Numbered from the stretch's first letter, positions 23,494-32,667 are shown. The stretch: 64,000 nucleotides of DNA from Bacillota bacterium (GCA_023386315.1 JAEWJZ010000018.1:248001-312000), one strand, 5' to 3'. Translations and numbers: made by a program. Notes: generated by a model not told the origin, from the sequence alone.

Positions 23494-24263
23494 TTGAACT
23501 GAAAAACATTCATAAATATTACAACCACGGGACTGTCAATGAAATGTGCCTGTTCCGCAATTTTGATTTAACCATAAAGGACCAGCAGTTTGTATCGGTT
23601 GTGGGAAGCAACGGATCGGGAAAAACTTCCCTTTTAAACCTGATCTGCGGCAGCATTCCTTTAGACAGCGGAGCCATACTCATTAACGGAACCGACATCA
23701 CGAGCATGCCGGAATACCGCCGCCAGCGGCGCATCGGACGAGTCTATCAGAATCCGGCCATGGGAACCTGCCCTAACATGACCATTCTGGAAAACATGGC
23801 ACTGGCTGATACAAAAGGAAAACCCTTTAACTTACTTCCCGGAACCAATAAACAGCGGATTGGCTATTACAAAGAACAGCTTCATACCTTAGGTCTTGGC
23901 CTGGAAGACAAACTTCACGTAAAGGTAGGGGTATTGTCCGGAGGCCAGAGACAGGCCATGGCACTTTTAATGTCAACCATGACACCGATCGAATTCCTGA
24001 TTCTTGATGAACATACAGCGGCCCTTGATCCCAAAACAGCTGAGATCATCATGCAGCTGACAGACAAGATCGTGAAAGAAAAACAGCTGACAACCATCAT
24101 GGTGACTCATAACCTCCGTTATGCAGTAGACTATGGGAACAGGCTTTTGATGATGCATCAGGGAAATGCAGTTGTGGACTGCGCAGATCAGGAAAAAGAC
24201 GGTCTGGATATCAACTTCATTCTTGAAAAGTTCAACGAGATCAGTGTAGAGTGCGGTAATTAA
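23490..24263 (+). CDS. trpZ: ABC transporter ATP-binding protein, probable tryptophan uptake (TrpZ)
   Basis: 257-aa ATPase driving the importer. Walker A GSNGSGKTS near residue 39, Q-loop VYQNPAMG, signature LSGGQRQAM near residue 151, Walker B FLILDEHTAALDP and the H-loop histidine in MVTHNLRYAV are all intact. Starts inside the 3' end of the permease gene (ATGA overlap). The operon ends at a hairpin shared with the convergent GH127 gene. Confidence 0.9.
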   Translation: MIELKNIHKYYNHGTVNEMCLFRNFDLTIKDQQFVSVVGSNGSGKTSLLNLICGSIPLDSGAILINGTDITSMPEYRRQRRIGRVYQNPAMGTCPNMTILENMALADTKGKPFNLLPGTNKQRIGYYKEQLHTLGLGLEDKLHVKVGVLSGGQRQAMALLMSTMTPIEFLILDEHTAALDPKTAEIIMQLTDKIVKEKQLTTIMVTHNLRYAVDYGNRLLMMHQGNAVVDCADQEKDGLDINFILEKFNEISVECGN

Positions 24264-24270
24264 CAAAGGC

Positions 24271-24309
24271 AAAGCCTGGATCAGTATTTCATGGATCCAG
24301 GCTTTTTTC
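24271..24309. terminator. Bidirectional terminator between trpZ and the GH127 gene
   Basis: AAAGCCTGGATC / GGATCCAGGCTTTTTT, 10-nt loop, A run on the left and T run on the right. Confidence 0.85.
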
Positions 24310-26255
24310 TATTCCTTCTCTCTCATCCAGACAATCATCTCTCCCTCTCCCCGGTTATTCCAGCAGGAGTAAGGGACTGCTTTAAACTCTGCCTCTTTAT
24401 AAACCGGCCTTTCTTCCCCATAAAGGGAATCGCAAGCCTTCTCATAATCAATACGGACTCCCTTTAATCTGGCGCACAAGGTGCCTTTTAAGAGCTCATG
24501 ATCATATTCTTCCTCCGGCTCCACTCTGGTATCAATGACTGCTGCTGATAAATAATCACCGTTGTCGGCCTCTTCCAGGCAATAAACCACCGGCCCTTTC
24601 ATCAGACTGACTCTTCCTATATTATGGCGTACTCTGGGATTGGACCTTACGTACCGGAACGGAACATTCAGTTCAACCACAACCACATCTTCCTTTTCCC
24701 ACATCCGTTTTAAATAGAGATACCCTTTTTCCGGCTGTACCGTCTCTTCTCTGCCATTGATTTTAAGCACTGCTCCCCTGCTGTATGAAGGAATACGCAC
24801 AGCCAGGGTAAATTCTCTTCCCTCTTCCTGGGGATTTACAGAAAGAGTAACGGTTCCGCTTGCAGGATAGTCGCATTCCTGTCTCACGCTTACACCAGTG
24901 CCCGAAAGCTGACACTCAGCGCTGCTTTGTATAAAGAGATTAACATAGATTGTATTTTCATCGGAAGCGTATATGTAATTTCCAAGGGAAGCCAGAGTCC
25001 TTGCTATATTTGGCGGACAGCAGGCAACTCCGAACCAAAGCTGTCTGGTTGTCTTTATATGCCGGTAAGTTGGATTCTTCTTTACTGTTTCAGGCACCAC
25101 TTCCAATGGATTTACATAAAAGAAATGTTTTCCGTCCATTGCAATTCCTGCAAGCAGAGTGTTGTATAAGGCCTTTTCCACAATATCCATGTATTTCCCA
25201 TCTCTTGTGAGATGAAACATGCGGTTGGAAAACATGGCAAGTCCCACCGTGGCACAGGATTCCGAATAGTTTGTGTCATTGGGAAGATCATAATCCCCGG
25301 TGAAACGTTCGCCATAAGAGGCCGATCCAATGCTTCCTGTTATATACATCCGCCTGTTCACGATATTGTCCCAAAGCGTTTCGCACTGGCGGATAAGGGT
25401 CTCATCCTGATACTCATATGCCAAATCAGCCATTGCGCTGTAAAGGTAAACAGCCCGGACACAATGACCTTCCGCTGTCTGCTGCTGCCTTAAGGGCATA
25501 TGAGACTGATTATAATCCAGATCAAAATCTTTAAATTCAGGAAAAATGTAATTTCCGTTTTTGATACAGTCTTCATTTAAAAAATAGCAGGGATTTTCCC
25601 CTCTTGTTCTTACAAAATAATCCGCAAGCCAAAGATAGTTTCTGTTCCCTGTTATCCGGTATAGTTTTACAAGAGCAAGCTCCACCTCGGGATGCCCCGG
25701 ATAACCATGGATTTTTCCTTCTTCAGGTCCAAAAACAAGGCAAAGAAAATCCGCAAACTTACATACTACATCCAGTAACTTTCTCTTACCGGTTGCCTGA
25801 TAATACGCCACTGCTGCCTCAATCATATGGCCTGCCGTATAAAGTTCATGCCCCTCGAATAAATCTGACCATCTTTTATTTCCGGTAATTGTATAATAAG
25901 TATTCAGATACCCGTCCTCACACTGGGCTGCTGCAATCAGATCAATGGTCTGGTCAGCCGCTTTTTCAAGTTTTTGATTTCTGCTTTTATTGAGGGAAAA
26001 AGCAACTGCTTCCAGCCACTTTGCAGCATCCGTATCCTGAAATACCATACCCTTATGCTCTCCTGCTTCCTCACCGCCTGCAATGCGAAAATTCCTGATG
26101 CAGTAGCTTTTTTCCGCTCCCTCAACCCGGTCATTAATAAGATCCCACTGAAACGGCAAAATCACCTCATCTACCAGATTAATATATTTATCCCAGAATG
26201 AATCCTGTATTGCAACATGCTTTAAATTTGCACCTGTCAGTTTATTCCCCTCCAT
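24309..26255 (-). CDS. GH127 beta-L-arabinofuranosidase (DUF1680)
   Basis: 648-aa cytoplasmic glycoside hydrolase without signal peptide. An alpha/alpha-barrel (about residues 1-400) precedes a beta-sandwich tail. The catalytic zinc/cysteine centre of GH127 is visible: the Glu of YSESCATVGL with its Cys, and the Cys pair in GVACCPPNIARTL near residue 398. The N-terminus IQDSFWDKYINLVDEVILPFQ is typical. GH127 enzymes release beta-L-arabinofuranose from plant glycans such as HRGP or pectin side chains. GAGGAAAC precedes the ATG. Upstream lies a decayed LacI regulator that may once have controlled it. Confidence 0.92.
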   Translation of the reverse strand: MEGNKLTGANLKHVAIQDSFWDKYINLVDEVILPFQWDLINDRVEGAEKSYCIRNFRIAGGEEAGEHKGMVFQDTDAAKWLEAVAFSLNKSRNQKLEKAADQTIDLIAAAQCEDGYLNTYYTITGNKRWSDLFEGHELYTAGHMIEAAVAYYQATGKRKLLDVVCKFADFLCLVFGPEEGKIHGYPGHPEVELALVKLYRITGNRNYLWLADYFVRTRGENPCYFLNEDCIKNGNYIFPEFKDFDLDYNQSHMPLRQQQTAEGHCVRAVYLYSAMADLAYEYQDETLIRQCETLWDNIVNRRMYITGSIGSASYGERFTGDYDLPNDTNYSESCATVGLAMFSNRMFHLTRDGKYMDIVEKALYNTLLAGIAMDGKHFFYVNPLEVVPETVKKNPTYRHIKTTRQLWFGVACCPPNIARTLASLGNYIYASDENTIYVNLFIQSSAECQLSGTGVSVRQECDYPASGTVTLSVNPQEEGREFTLAVRIPSYSRGAVLKINGREETVQPEKGYLYLKRMWEKEDVVVVELNVPFRYVRSNPRVRHNIGRVSLMKGPVVYCLEEADNGDYLSAAVIDTRVEPEEEYDHELLKGTLCARLKGVRIDYEKACDSLYGEERPVYKEAEFKAVPYSCWNNRGEGEMIVWMREKE

Positions 26256-26283
26256 ACTGTTTCCTCGCTCCGCTATCTTTTTT

Positions 26284-26741
26284 CTAATTAAGTTTTCTTA
26301 CTGACTCCCCTTCAATCAGAGCACAGGGAAGTGTAATGCTACCGCCATATCATCATTCATCGCCACAATTGCAGTGGGGCGGCCGGTTTTTCCCAAAAGC
26401 TTTTTCGCCGCTTCTTTTCCTTCCCGGTATTTCCAGTTTCCACAGGTTATATTCTCCTCTTTCACGGTAATTCCTGCTTCTTTCAACGCTTTCAAAAACC
26501 CATTGTACCTTAATGCAGCAGGTTCCGACTCCTTTAGTCCATTAATAACCCCAAATTCCCTGTGACCGTTATCAATCAGCATCTGTGTCATCTGATAAAC
26601 CGTCTTTTCATTGCTGTAGCGGACCGATGAACCTTCACCGTCTGTATAGCAGTAGTAAACCACCGGTTTTTTTATATTGCCAAGAATATGGCTGATTTTC
26701 CGGTCATGCATGCCTACATAAATAATACCAAATAACTTCAA
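26284..26741 (-). pseudogene. LacI family regulator remnant, N-terminal truncation and internal deletion
   Basis: The 141-residue open frame matches only the middle of a LacI-family ligand-binding domain, from FGIIYVGMHDRKI through NGLKESEPAALRYNGFLKAL to PTAIVAMNDDMAVA. The DNA-binding domain (about 100 residues) is missing and AT-rich non-coding sequence lies upstream. After NDDMAVA the sequence jumps, in another frame, to ITLPCALIEGESVRKLN and a TAG at 26284, which is the expected C-terminus of the family. About 130 residues are therefore deleted at the junction near 26330. Such a product could not bind DNA. It probably regulated the downstream GH127 gene. Confidence 0.82.
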
Positions 26742-26882
26742 TACTTTATTTTATGACAATTTGTAAAATTATTCAATTAAATAATCGTAATTCATTATTC
26801 TATTATTAGATTCTTCTCCATAATGTAAATCAGGATATACCGCATAGTCTATAATCATATTAGATTTTATCTGTCCTGATCA

Positions 26883-28559
26883 TTAATTTTTTAGGACTTC
26901 AAATACACTATTTACATTAATGATTCCATACCCCCAACTCCTATTGGGATAAGTTAACTTTCTGTCTCTTATAGCTCCCCTGACTAAATAGTTCTTCATC
27001 TCAATCGTGTCCAGTCCAGGTCTATTTTCCTTAATCACCGCCCATTCGAAAATCATGGCTACGATGCCTGCAGTATGTGCTGCAGCTACACCAGTACCCG
27101 CATACGGGACAAATTCTTTATTTAGATTTGGTGCAATATAATTCACACCAGGTGCAGCTAACTCCGGCTTAATTGTTCCATCTCTTGTATACCCTCTGCT
27201 TGCGTTTATATACAGGTTATTATTTGCAATATCATATGCTGTAATCGTAATTGGAAGTGCTGCTGTTCCTGGTTCCAATAAAGTCACATTATTGTCCGCA
27301 TTGATAAAGTAAGTGCCGCTGGTTATCATATTTCCCATAGGCAGCCATATATCAATGTCACAGGGTACATTTGTCAGGTTATATACATTAAACTTCCAAG
27401 TACCGGGAGTAATATTCTGAAAGCGCATTAAAATCAGCGGCTCCCCAGTCGGTGTCTGGGCTAGTTGGAAATCAATATATATTCTCGTACCTTCAAAAAT
27501 AAATGAAACCTCTTTACTAAGTCTTATAGCTGCTGATATTCTTGGAACAAATTCACCACTTGGCGATAAGATATCAATGGCATATATACCAAATGCATTC
27601 CCCCAAAATTCCATGGAAAATCCATTTTCATTCTCAGCAACATTAAGCTCAACGCTGCAAAAACCACTGGCATCATTGATATTATTGTGATAATGTCTTC
27701 TTAAAATTCCTTCATTTCCAGCCGGCACCACGACTGCTGTATTCGGATCGTCTCCAATAATAGATAAAAGCGTTGGTAAAGGAGCATATCCATTATGCGA
27801 TCCTTGTGAAGTTCCCATGCCTGTCAAAATAACAATTGGTCTGTTAAGGCTCCTTGCTAACTGAGAACAATATTGTACTCCCCACATAATGTGGTTTTCC
27901 TGATAGCAGGGTATATCTTTTGGAACAATAAAAAAGTCTCTTAAGTAATCTTTTGCTTGCCTTAATTTAACAATAATCAAATCACTTTCCGGTGCCACGC
28001 CTGCAAATTCTGCTTCCGGCACTTTATTTCCTGCCGCCACTCCAGCTAACATCGTTCCATGTCCGATTTCATCAGTACTTGGAACGATTTCAAAAGGATC
28101 TTCGGAAGCCAGGGCCTGATTAATCTGCTGGTTATTATATTCAGATCCAAAATCTGCACCAGGAGGAGTAGTTCCGGCTGCAATGGTCTGATCCCATATG
28201 GATAAAATTTTTGAAGTTCCATTTGACTTTATAAATACTGGATTCGTATAATCAATACCGGTATCAATAATACCTATCAGCACTCCGCTGCCCTGTAAAT
28301 CAAACCCCGGCATTCCTCTTAAGCTGGATATACCGGAGGCTCTAAGGCTTTCTTCACTAGTCAGTCCATACAACTTTGGTATTGCTGTATACCCAAAGAG
28401 ACTAATTGCCTGTTGCGTTATCTGAGATACCGGTACATGTACAATAGCAAAGGCTTCGTTCATATAACGTATATAAGCCTCCCCGTAACTGTTTAGAAGT
28501 GCCGGATTGTTTAAGTAAAATACAATCAGATCAGCATAATCTTCGCTATCTAAACGCAT
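26883..28559 (-). CDS. Csp-like S8 family pseudoprotease (catalytic Ser replaced by Gly)
   Basis: 558-aa subtilase homologue with the Csp (clostridial germination protease) layout: an N-terminal prodomain-like region (1-90), subtilisin core, and an inserted ~130-residue jelly-roll domain after the oxyanion region PAGNEG. Asp99 (IIDTGIDY) and His167 (GHGTM) are kept, but the serine motif reads AGTGVAAAH, with Gly490 (codon GGT at 27090-27092) at the nucleophile position. It should therefore be proteolytically dead, like CspC and CspA of C. difficile. The ATG at 28559 is preferred (GGAG 8 nt upstream). It lies 39 nt after an intact paralogue, so the pair forms one operon. A role in spore germination is inferred. 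Confidence 0.85.
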   Translation of the reverse strand: MRLDSEDYADLIVFYLNNPALLNSYGEAYIRYMNEAFAIVHVPVSQITQQAISLFGYTAIPKLYGLTSEESLRASGISSLRGMPGFDLQGSGVLIGIIDTGIDYTNPVFIKSNGTSKILSIWDQTIAAGTTPPGADFGSEYNNQQINQALASEDPFEIVPSTDEIGHGTMLAGVAAGNKVPEAEFAGVAPESDLIIVKLRQAKDYLRDFFIVPKDIPCYQENHIMWGVQYCSQLARSLNRPIVILTGMGTSQGSHNGYAPLPTLLSIIGDDPNTAVVVPAGNEGILRRHYHNNINDASGFCSVELNVAENENGFSMEFWGNAFGIYAIDILSPSGEFVPRISAAIRLSKEVSFIFEGTRIYIDFQLAQTPTGEPLILMRFQNITPGTWKFNVYNLTNVPCDIDIWLPMGNMITSGTYFINADNNVTLLEPGTAALPITITAYDIANNNLYINASRGYTRDGTIKPELAAPGVNYIAPNLNKEFVPYAGTGVAAAHTAGIVAMIFEWAVIKENRPGLDTIEMKNYLVRGAIRDRKLTYPNRSWGYGIINVNSVFEVLKN

Positions 28560-28598
28560 CCTTCTCTCTCCTCTCATATCTCTTATGGTTATCCCCTT

Positions 28599-30299
28599 TT
28601 AACTCCCGGATCGTAAACTGCTGAACACATTGTAAATATCAAGAATGCCGTACCCCCATTCACGGTTCGGATATGTCAGGCTACTATCACGTCTGGCTCC
28701 TCTTTCGAGTAAAATCTTCATTTCAATCGAATTCATAAATGGAATATTACCTCTGACTACCCCCCACTCTAATAACATGGCTGCAACTCCTGTAGCATGT
28801 GCAGCTGCAACACTGGTTCCGCTAAATGCAGCAAAACCCTGATTCAGGGTCGGGCCAACAATATTCACACCTGGGGCTGCAATATGAGGGGTAATGACCC
28901 CTATGCTTGAATAACCTCTGCCTGATTTCAGATATAAGCTGCCATCTTCCGGATTATATGCTGTCACTGTAATAGGAACAGGGTTATTTGCATAGGCTGA
29001 TACGGTAATGTCTGGATCGGATTCGAGAAAATATGTATTATCCGAGATAAAACCTTCCATCGGCAGCCATATATTAAAACCAATTCTTACATCCCCTTTC
29101 TCGTAAATCCTAAATTTCCAGATTCCCGGAGCTGGTTTTAAAAATCGGAAGAAAATCAACTGACTACCGGTTTGTGTTTCTGATACCTGATAATCAATAT
29201 AAATTATGGTTTCTTCAAAAATAAAACTGACCTCCTGAAACTCATCTCTTCTTCTTTCTATTTGCTGTACCAACTCTCCTGAGGGGGATATAATATCAAC
29301 CGAATAAAAATTAGGATGTTCGCCCCATAGCTGCATAGTAAAATTGCCCTCATTATTACCCACTCTCAGTTCCACCGTATCAAAACCGGATGATTCATCT
29401 ATCATGCCAAAATAGTGCCTCCTTGCATTCCCTTCATTCCCGGCTGCTATGATGCATGCGATCTGTGGAGTTGCTGCGACTAAAGCATTATAATTATTAA
29501 AGGTTCCTCTTCCATCATGGGGGCCTTCTGAGGCTCCAAATCCGACACATATGGCCATTGGTCTTGATAACTTTGCATATACACTGGTTAAATATTGCAG
29601 TGCAAAAGCAAAATCATTTTCCTGATAAGCGACCGCATCCATTGGAATACATAAGTACTCCTTAAGATACCGCTTTGCCTCTTTCAATTTTACGATGACA
29701 AATTCCGCCTCTGTGGCGATACCATAAAAATTATTCTCAGGGGATTCATTTCCTCCGGCGACTCCCGCGAGCATAGTACCATGACCGATCGTATCCATAG
29801 TCGGTACTATATCAAAGGGATCATCACTTTGCAAAGCCTGGTTTATCTGTTCTCTTGTATACTCCGTTCCATATAGAAAGCCTTCCGGCGGACTGCCGCT
29901 TTGTATCGTCTGATCCCAGATCGATACGATTCTGGTCGTACCATCTGCATTCCGAAACACTGGATTCGTATAGTCAATCCCTGTATCATAAATGCCTATC
30001 AAAACTCCGTTCCCATAAAGATTAAAGACCGGAAAATTGCGCAACATCGATATTCCTGACGCCTCAAGACTATTCAGGCTTAATAAGCCCACGATGGAAG
30101 GGATTGGACTATATCCAAGCTCAGCAATGGATCGCTTTGTAAAGTATTTTACCGGAAAAGTAACTAAGGATATTTGAAAATGAATGGGAATAGCAACTGC
30201 CTCAGGAATTTTATCCAAAATACTTTGGACCTTCCCAGTTTCCACAACTAAATCAGCATAGTCTTCACTAACAATTCGATTCCTATAATCTTCTGCCAT
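28599..30299 (-). CDS. Csp-like S8 family serine protease (active triad)
   Basis: 566-aa subtilase with no classical signal peptide. The triad is complete: Asp105 (IYDTGIDY), His173 (GHGTML) and Ser496 (FSGTSVAAAH), with oxyanion Asn in AAGNEG. A ~95-residue N-terminal region resembles the Csp prodomain, and a jelly-roll-type insert of ~130 residues separates the Asn from the Ser. In C. difficile and C. perfringens such proteases (CspB) cleave pro-SleC to start cortex hydrolysis. AGGTGG precedes the ATG at 30299; a GTG at 30308 is the alternative. It is first of two tandem paralogues and has a SigE-like -10 upstream. Confidence 0.88.
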   Translation of the reverse strand: MAEDYRNRIVSEDYADLVVETGKVQSILDKIPEAVAIPIHFQISLVTFPVKYFTKRSIAELGYSPIPSIVGLLSLNSLEASGISMLRNFPVFNLYGNGVLIGIYDTGIDYTNPVFRNADGTTRIVSIWDQTIQSGSPPEGFLYGTEYTREQINQALQSDDPFDIVPTMDTIGHGTMLAGVAGGNESPENNFYGIATEAEFVIVKLKEAKRYLKEYLCIPMDAVAYQENDFAFALQYLTSVYAKLSRPMAICVGFGASEGPHDGRGTFNNYNALVAATPQIACIIAAGNEGNARRHYFGMIDESSGFDTVELRVGNNEGNFTMQLWGEHPNFYSVDIISPSGELVQQIERRRDEFQEVSFIFEETIIYIDYQVSETQTGSQLIFFRFLKPAPGIWKFRIYEKGDVRIGFNIWLPMEGFISDNTYFLESDPDITVSAYANNPVPITVTAYNPEDGSLYLKSGRGYSSIGVITPHIAAPGVNIVGPTLNQGFAAFSGTSVAAAHATGVAAMLLEWGVVRGNIPFMNSIEMKILLERGARRDSSLTYPNREWGYGILDIYNVFSSLRSGS

Positions 30300-30346
30300 G
30301 ATAACCACCTATTTATCTGTTACATTTATATATGGAAATACTTAAA

Positions 30347-30354
30347 AATGTATG
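30347..30354 (-). promoter_or_regulatory. Candidate SigE-type -10 element upstream of the Csp-like pair
   Basis: CATACATT on the minus strand matches CATACAHT at all positions, 47 nt before the protease ATG. In C. difficile csp genes belong to the SigE regulon. No convincing -35 is visible. Confidence 0.35.
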
Positions 30355-30378
30355 TCAGAATAACTTTCGTAAATCCAC

Positions 30379-30436
30379 CAAAAAAGGAGCCATTGCACCA
30401 TAAGTGATATCAATCACTTATAGTGCAATGACTCCA
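30379..30436 (-). terminator. Long-stem terminator after the PfkB kinase gene
   Basis: GGAGTCATTGCAC, then TATAAGTGAT pairing with ATCACTTAT and GTGCAATGGCTCC, followed by TTTTTT on the minus strand. The stem is over 20 bp with two mismatches. Confidence 0.85.
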
Positions 30437-30459
30437 GCCTGTCTGTCAGACTTATTGTG

Positions 30460-31485
30460 TCATCGGCTCATTTCACTCTGAGGTCCCTTATCATTGTGTT
30501 CCCGAATTACAGTATTAACCTCACTTAAATCAGAGGTAGGAAGATCACCTGGTATGGTGTTTTTTAAAGCTGCAGTGGCATTGCCATACTGAACAGCCTT
30601 CATGCAGTCTCCGCCAGTGCTTAAAAGACCATAAAGCGCACCTGCTATATAGGCATCTCCGCTTCCGATCCGATCCACTACATCAATATTATGGTAAGGT
30701 TCTTCCTCATAATATTCGTTTCTTGCAGCATCGTAAATAATAGAACCGAATGTATGGCTCTTCGGACTATGTACGATTCTCTGCGTAGAAGCCACGATGG
30801 AGATGGGGTAATCCTTAGTAAAGCTCTTCATCATCTCTTTGGCTGTTCCTTCTTTCTTAAAGGTCAGTCTTGCCGTATCTTCTGAACAAAAGAAAATATC
30901 CACATAAGGAAGTATCTGCTCGATGCAGGCCCTTGCTTCCTCTCCTGTCCATAAATTTCCACGGAAATTTACATCAAAAGAAATGATAGTGCCGCTTTCT
31001 TTGAATTTGCGTATCATATCAATGGCTGTTTTTCTTGTATTCTCACACAAAGCGAGGGTAATACCTGTGGTATGAAAGCAGGTAGTTGCTTTATACATGT
31101 CATCCGGAAAAGAGGCTTCACTGATATTATAGAAAGAGCTGTTCTTTCTGTCGTAGATCACCTTGGGCTTTCTGGGATATGCACCGTATTCGTAATAATA
31201 AAGACCAAGTCTGGCATTGGAGCTTTGATCATACACAAAATAATCATCACTGATTCCATAAGACCGCACTTTGTTCTTTACAAAATTTCCCATGTCATTG
31301 GCTGGAAGCTGTGTTACCACACCGGTATGAAGCCCTAAAAGAGCCGCACCTACCGCAACGTTTAACTCTGCTCCGCCAACCTGTTTTTGAAAGGAATCTC
31401 CCCGGACCAGCCTTTCCACTCCATCCGGAGACAGACGTAAAAGCAGTTCTCCCAGGCTTAATAAATCAAATGGTCTGTCACTCAT
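30460..31485 (-). CDS. PfkB family sugar kinase, KDG-kinase-like (second copy)
   Basis: 341-aa ribokinase-fold kinase. The N-terminal SLGELLLRLSPDG and GGAELNVAVGAALLG and the C-terminal RIGSGDAYIAGALYGLL (catalytic Asp, anion hole) define PfkB. It is related to the kdgK product immediately upstream, sharing VIYDR, HTTGITLALCENT and SFDVNFRGNLW, but the two are clearly diverged. KDG kinases phosphorylate 2-keto-3-deoxygluconate. This copy is separated from kdgK by a strong terminator, so it may be expressed independently or by read-through. It could act on a different aldonate or keto sugar. Confidence 0.83.
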   Translation of the reverse strand: MSDRPFDLLSLGELLLRLSPDGVERLVRGDSFQKQVGGAELNVAVGAALLGLHTGVVTQLPANDMGNFVKNKVRSYGISDDYFVYDQSSNARLGLYYYEYGAYPRKPKVIYDRKNSSFYNISEASFPDDMYKATTCFHTTGITLALCENTRKTAIDMIRKFKESGTIISFDVNFRGNLWTGEEARACIEQILPYVDIFFCSEDTARLTFKKEGTAKEMMKSFTKDYPISIVASTQRIVHSPKSHTFGSIIYDAARNEYYEEEPYHNIDVVDRIGSGDAYIAGALYGLLSTGGDCMKAVQYGNATAALKNTIPGDLPTSDLSEVNTVIREHNDKGPQSEMSR

Positions 31486-31507
31486 CTTGATCGTTCCTCC
31501 ATAGATT

Positions 31508-31541
31508 TTAAAAAAAGGGGGTCATTGCATAATGACCCCCG
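31508..31541 (-). terminator. Intrinsic terminator after kdgK
   Basis: GGGGGTCATT / AATGACCCCC with a 4-nt loop, followed by seven T on the minus strand. Confidence 0.9.
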
Positions 31542-31601
31542 ATGTCTTTCCCCGTTCAGTTAGAGGCAGTCATATCTTCTGCCAAAATCAGTTCAGTTAT
31601 A

Positions 31602-32633
31602 TTATCTCTGAACACGTCCTGATCCGTCACCGCCAGCCAGGCTGTCAACATCTTCTCTGGATACAAGGTTGAAGTCGCCAGGAATGGTGTGCTTTAATGC
31701 GGAAGCAGCTACTGCATATTCCAGAGCAGCCTTAAAATCTTTCTTATCAGCCATACCGCAGATTACACCTGCTGCGAAGGAATCTCCGCCGCCTACACGG
31801 TCTACGATTGGTGTGATGTGATACTTTCTGGAATGATAGAATTCGCGGGTTGCACCATCCATTATGCATGCAGACCAGCCGTTATCGGAAGCAGAATGGC
31901 TTTCACGTAAAGAGCTGATTACATACTTGAAGTTGAACTTGTCAACCATCTGATTGAAAATATCTACATATCCCTGTAATTCCAGTTCTCCGGAAGTTAC
32001 ATCAGTGTTGCCTGGCTTGAAGCCAAGTACTTTCTCTGCATCTTCTTCGTTACCGATACATACATCAACATACTGCATTAAGTTTGTCATAACCTTCTGA
32101 GCTTTCTCAGATGACCATAATTTCTTACGGAAGTTTAAGTCAACGGATACAGTTACGCCATGAGCCTTAGCTGCCTTTAAAGCTGCCTCAGTCAGTTCAG
32201 CTGCACTGTCGCTGACAGCAGGAGTGATTCCAGTAAAGTGGAACCAGTCTGCGCCCTCAAAGATCTCATCGAAGTTAAAGTCTGCTGCTGTTGCAGTAGA
32301 GATAGAGGAATGTGCTCTGTCGTATACAACAGTTGAAGCTCTCATAGCAGAGCCTGTCTCTAAGAAGTAGATACCAAGTCTTTCACCGGTCTTAGCAATG
32401 TGCTTTGTTCCAACATTGTATTTTCTTAATGCTGCAACTGCGCAATCGCCGATTGGATTCTTCGGAACTGCTGAAACGAATTCAGCTTCATGTCCGTAAT
32501 TTGCAAGAGAAACAGCTACGTTTGCTTCGCCGCCGCCGTAATTTACATCAAACTCATCTGCCTGAATAAACTTTTCATTGTTCGGGGTAGATAATCTTAA
32601 CATGATCTCGCCCATGGTTACGATCTTTGCCAT
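31602..32633 (-). CDS. kdgK: 2-keto-3-deoxygluconate kinase (PfkB family)
   Basis: 343-aa cytoplasmic kinase converting KDG to KDPG. The PfkB signatures are present: MGEIMLRLSTPN, NYGGGEANVAVSLANYG near residue 30, and VGGGDSFAAGVICG with the catalytic Asp near residue 281. It lies 34 nt after eda, whose product cleaves KDPG, so the two are co-transcribed from the eda promoter and probably controlled by the IclR-type operator. The pair forms the lower Entner-Doudoroff branch of hexuronate catabolism. Confidence 0.88.
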   Translation of the reverse strand: MAKIVTMGEIMLRLSTPNNEKFIQADEFDVNYGGGEANVAVSLANYGHEAEFVSAVPKNPIGDCAVAALRKYNVGTKHIAKTGERLGIYFLETGSAMRASTVVYDRAHSSISTATAADFNFDEIFEGADWFHFTGITPAVSDSAAELTEAALKAAKAHGVTVSVDLNFRKKLWSSEKAQKVMTNLMQYVDVCIGNEEDAEKVLGFKPGNTDVTSGELELQGYVDIFNQMVDKFNFKYVISSLRESHSASDNGWSACIMDGATREFYHSRKYHITPIVDRVGGGDSFAAGVICGMADKKDFKAALEYAVAASALKHTIPGDFNLVSREDVDSLAGGDGSGRVQR

Positions 32634-32667
32634 TTTGTATTCTCCTTAATTCTTAAGTTGTTTTCTA

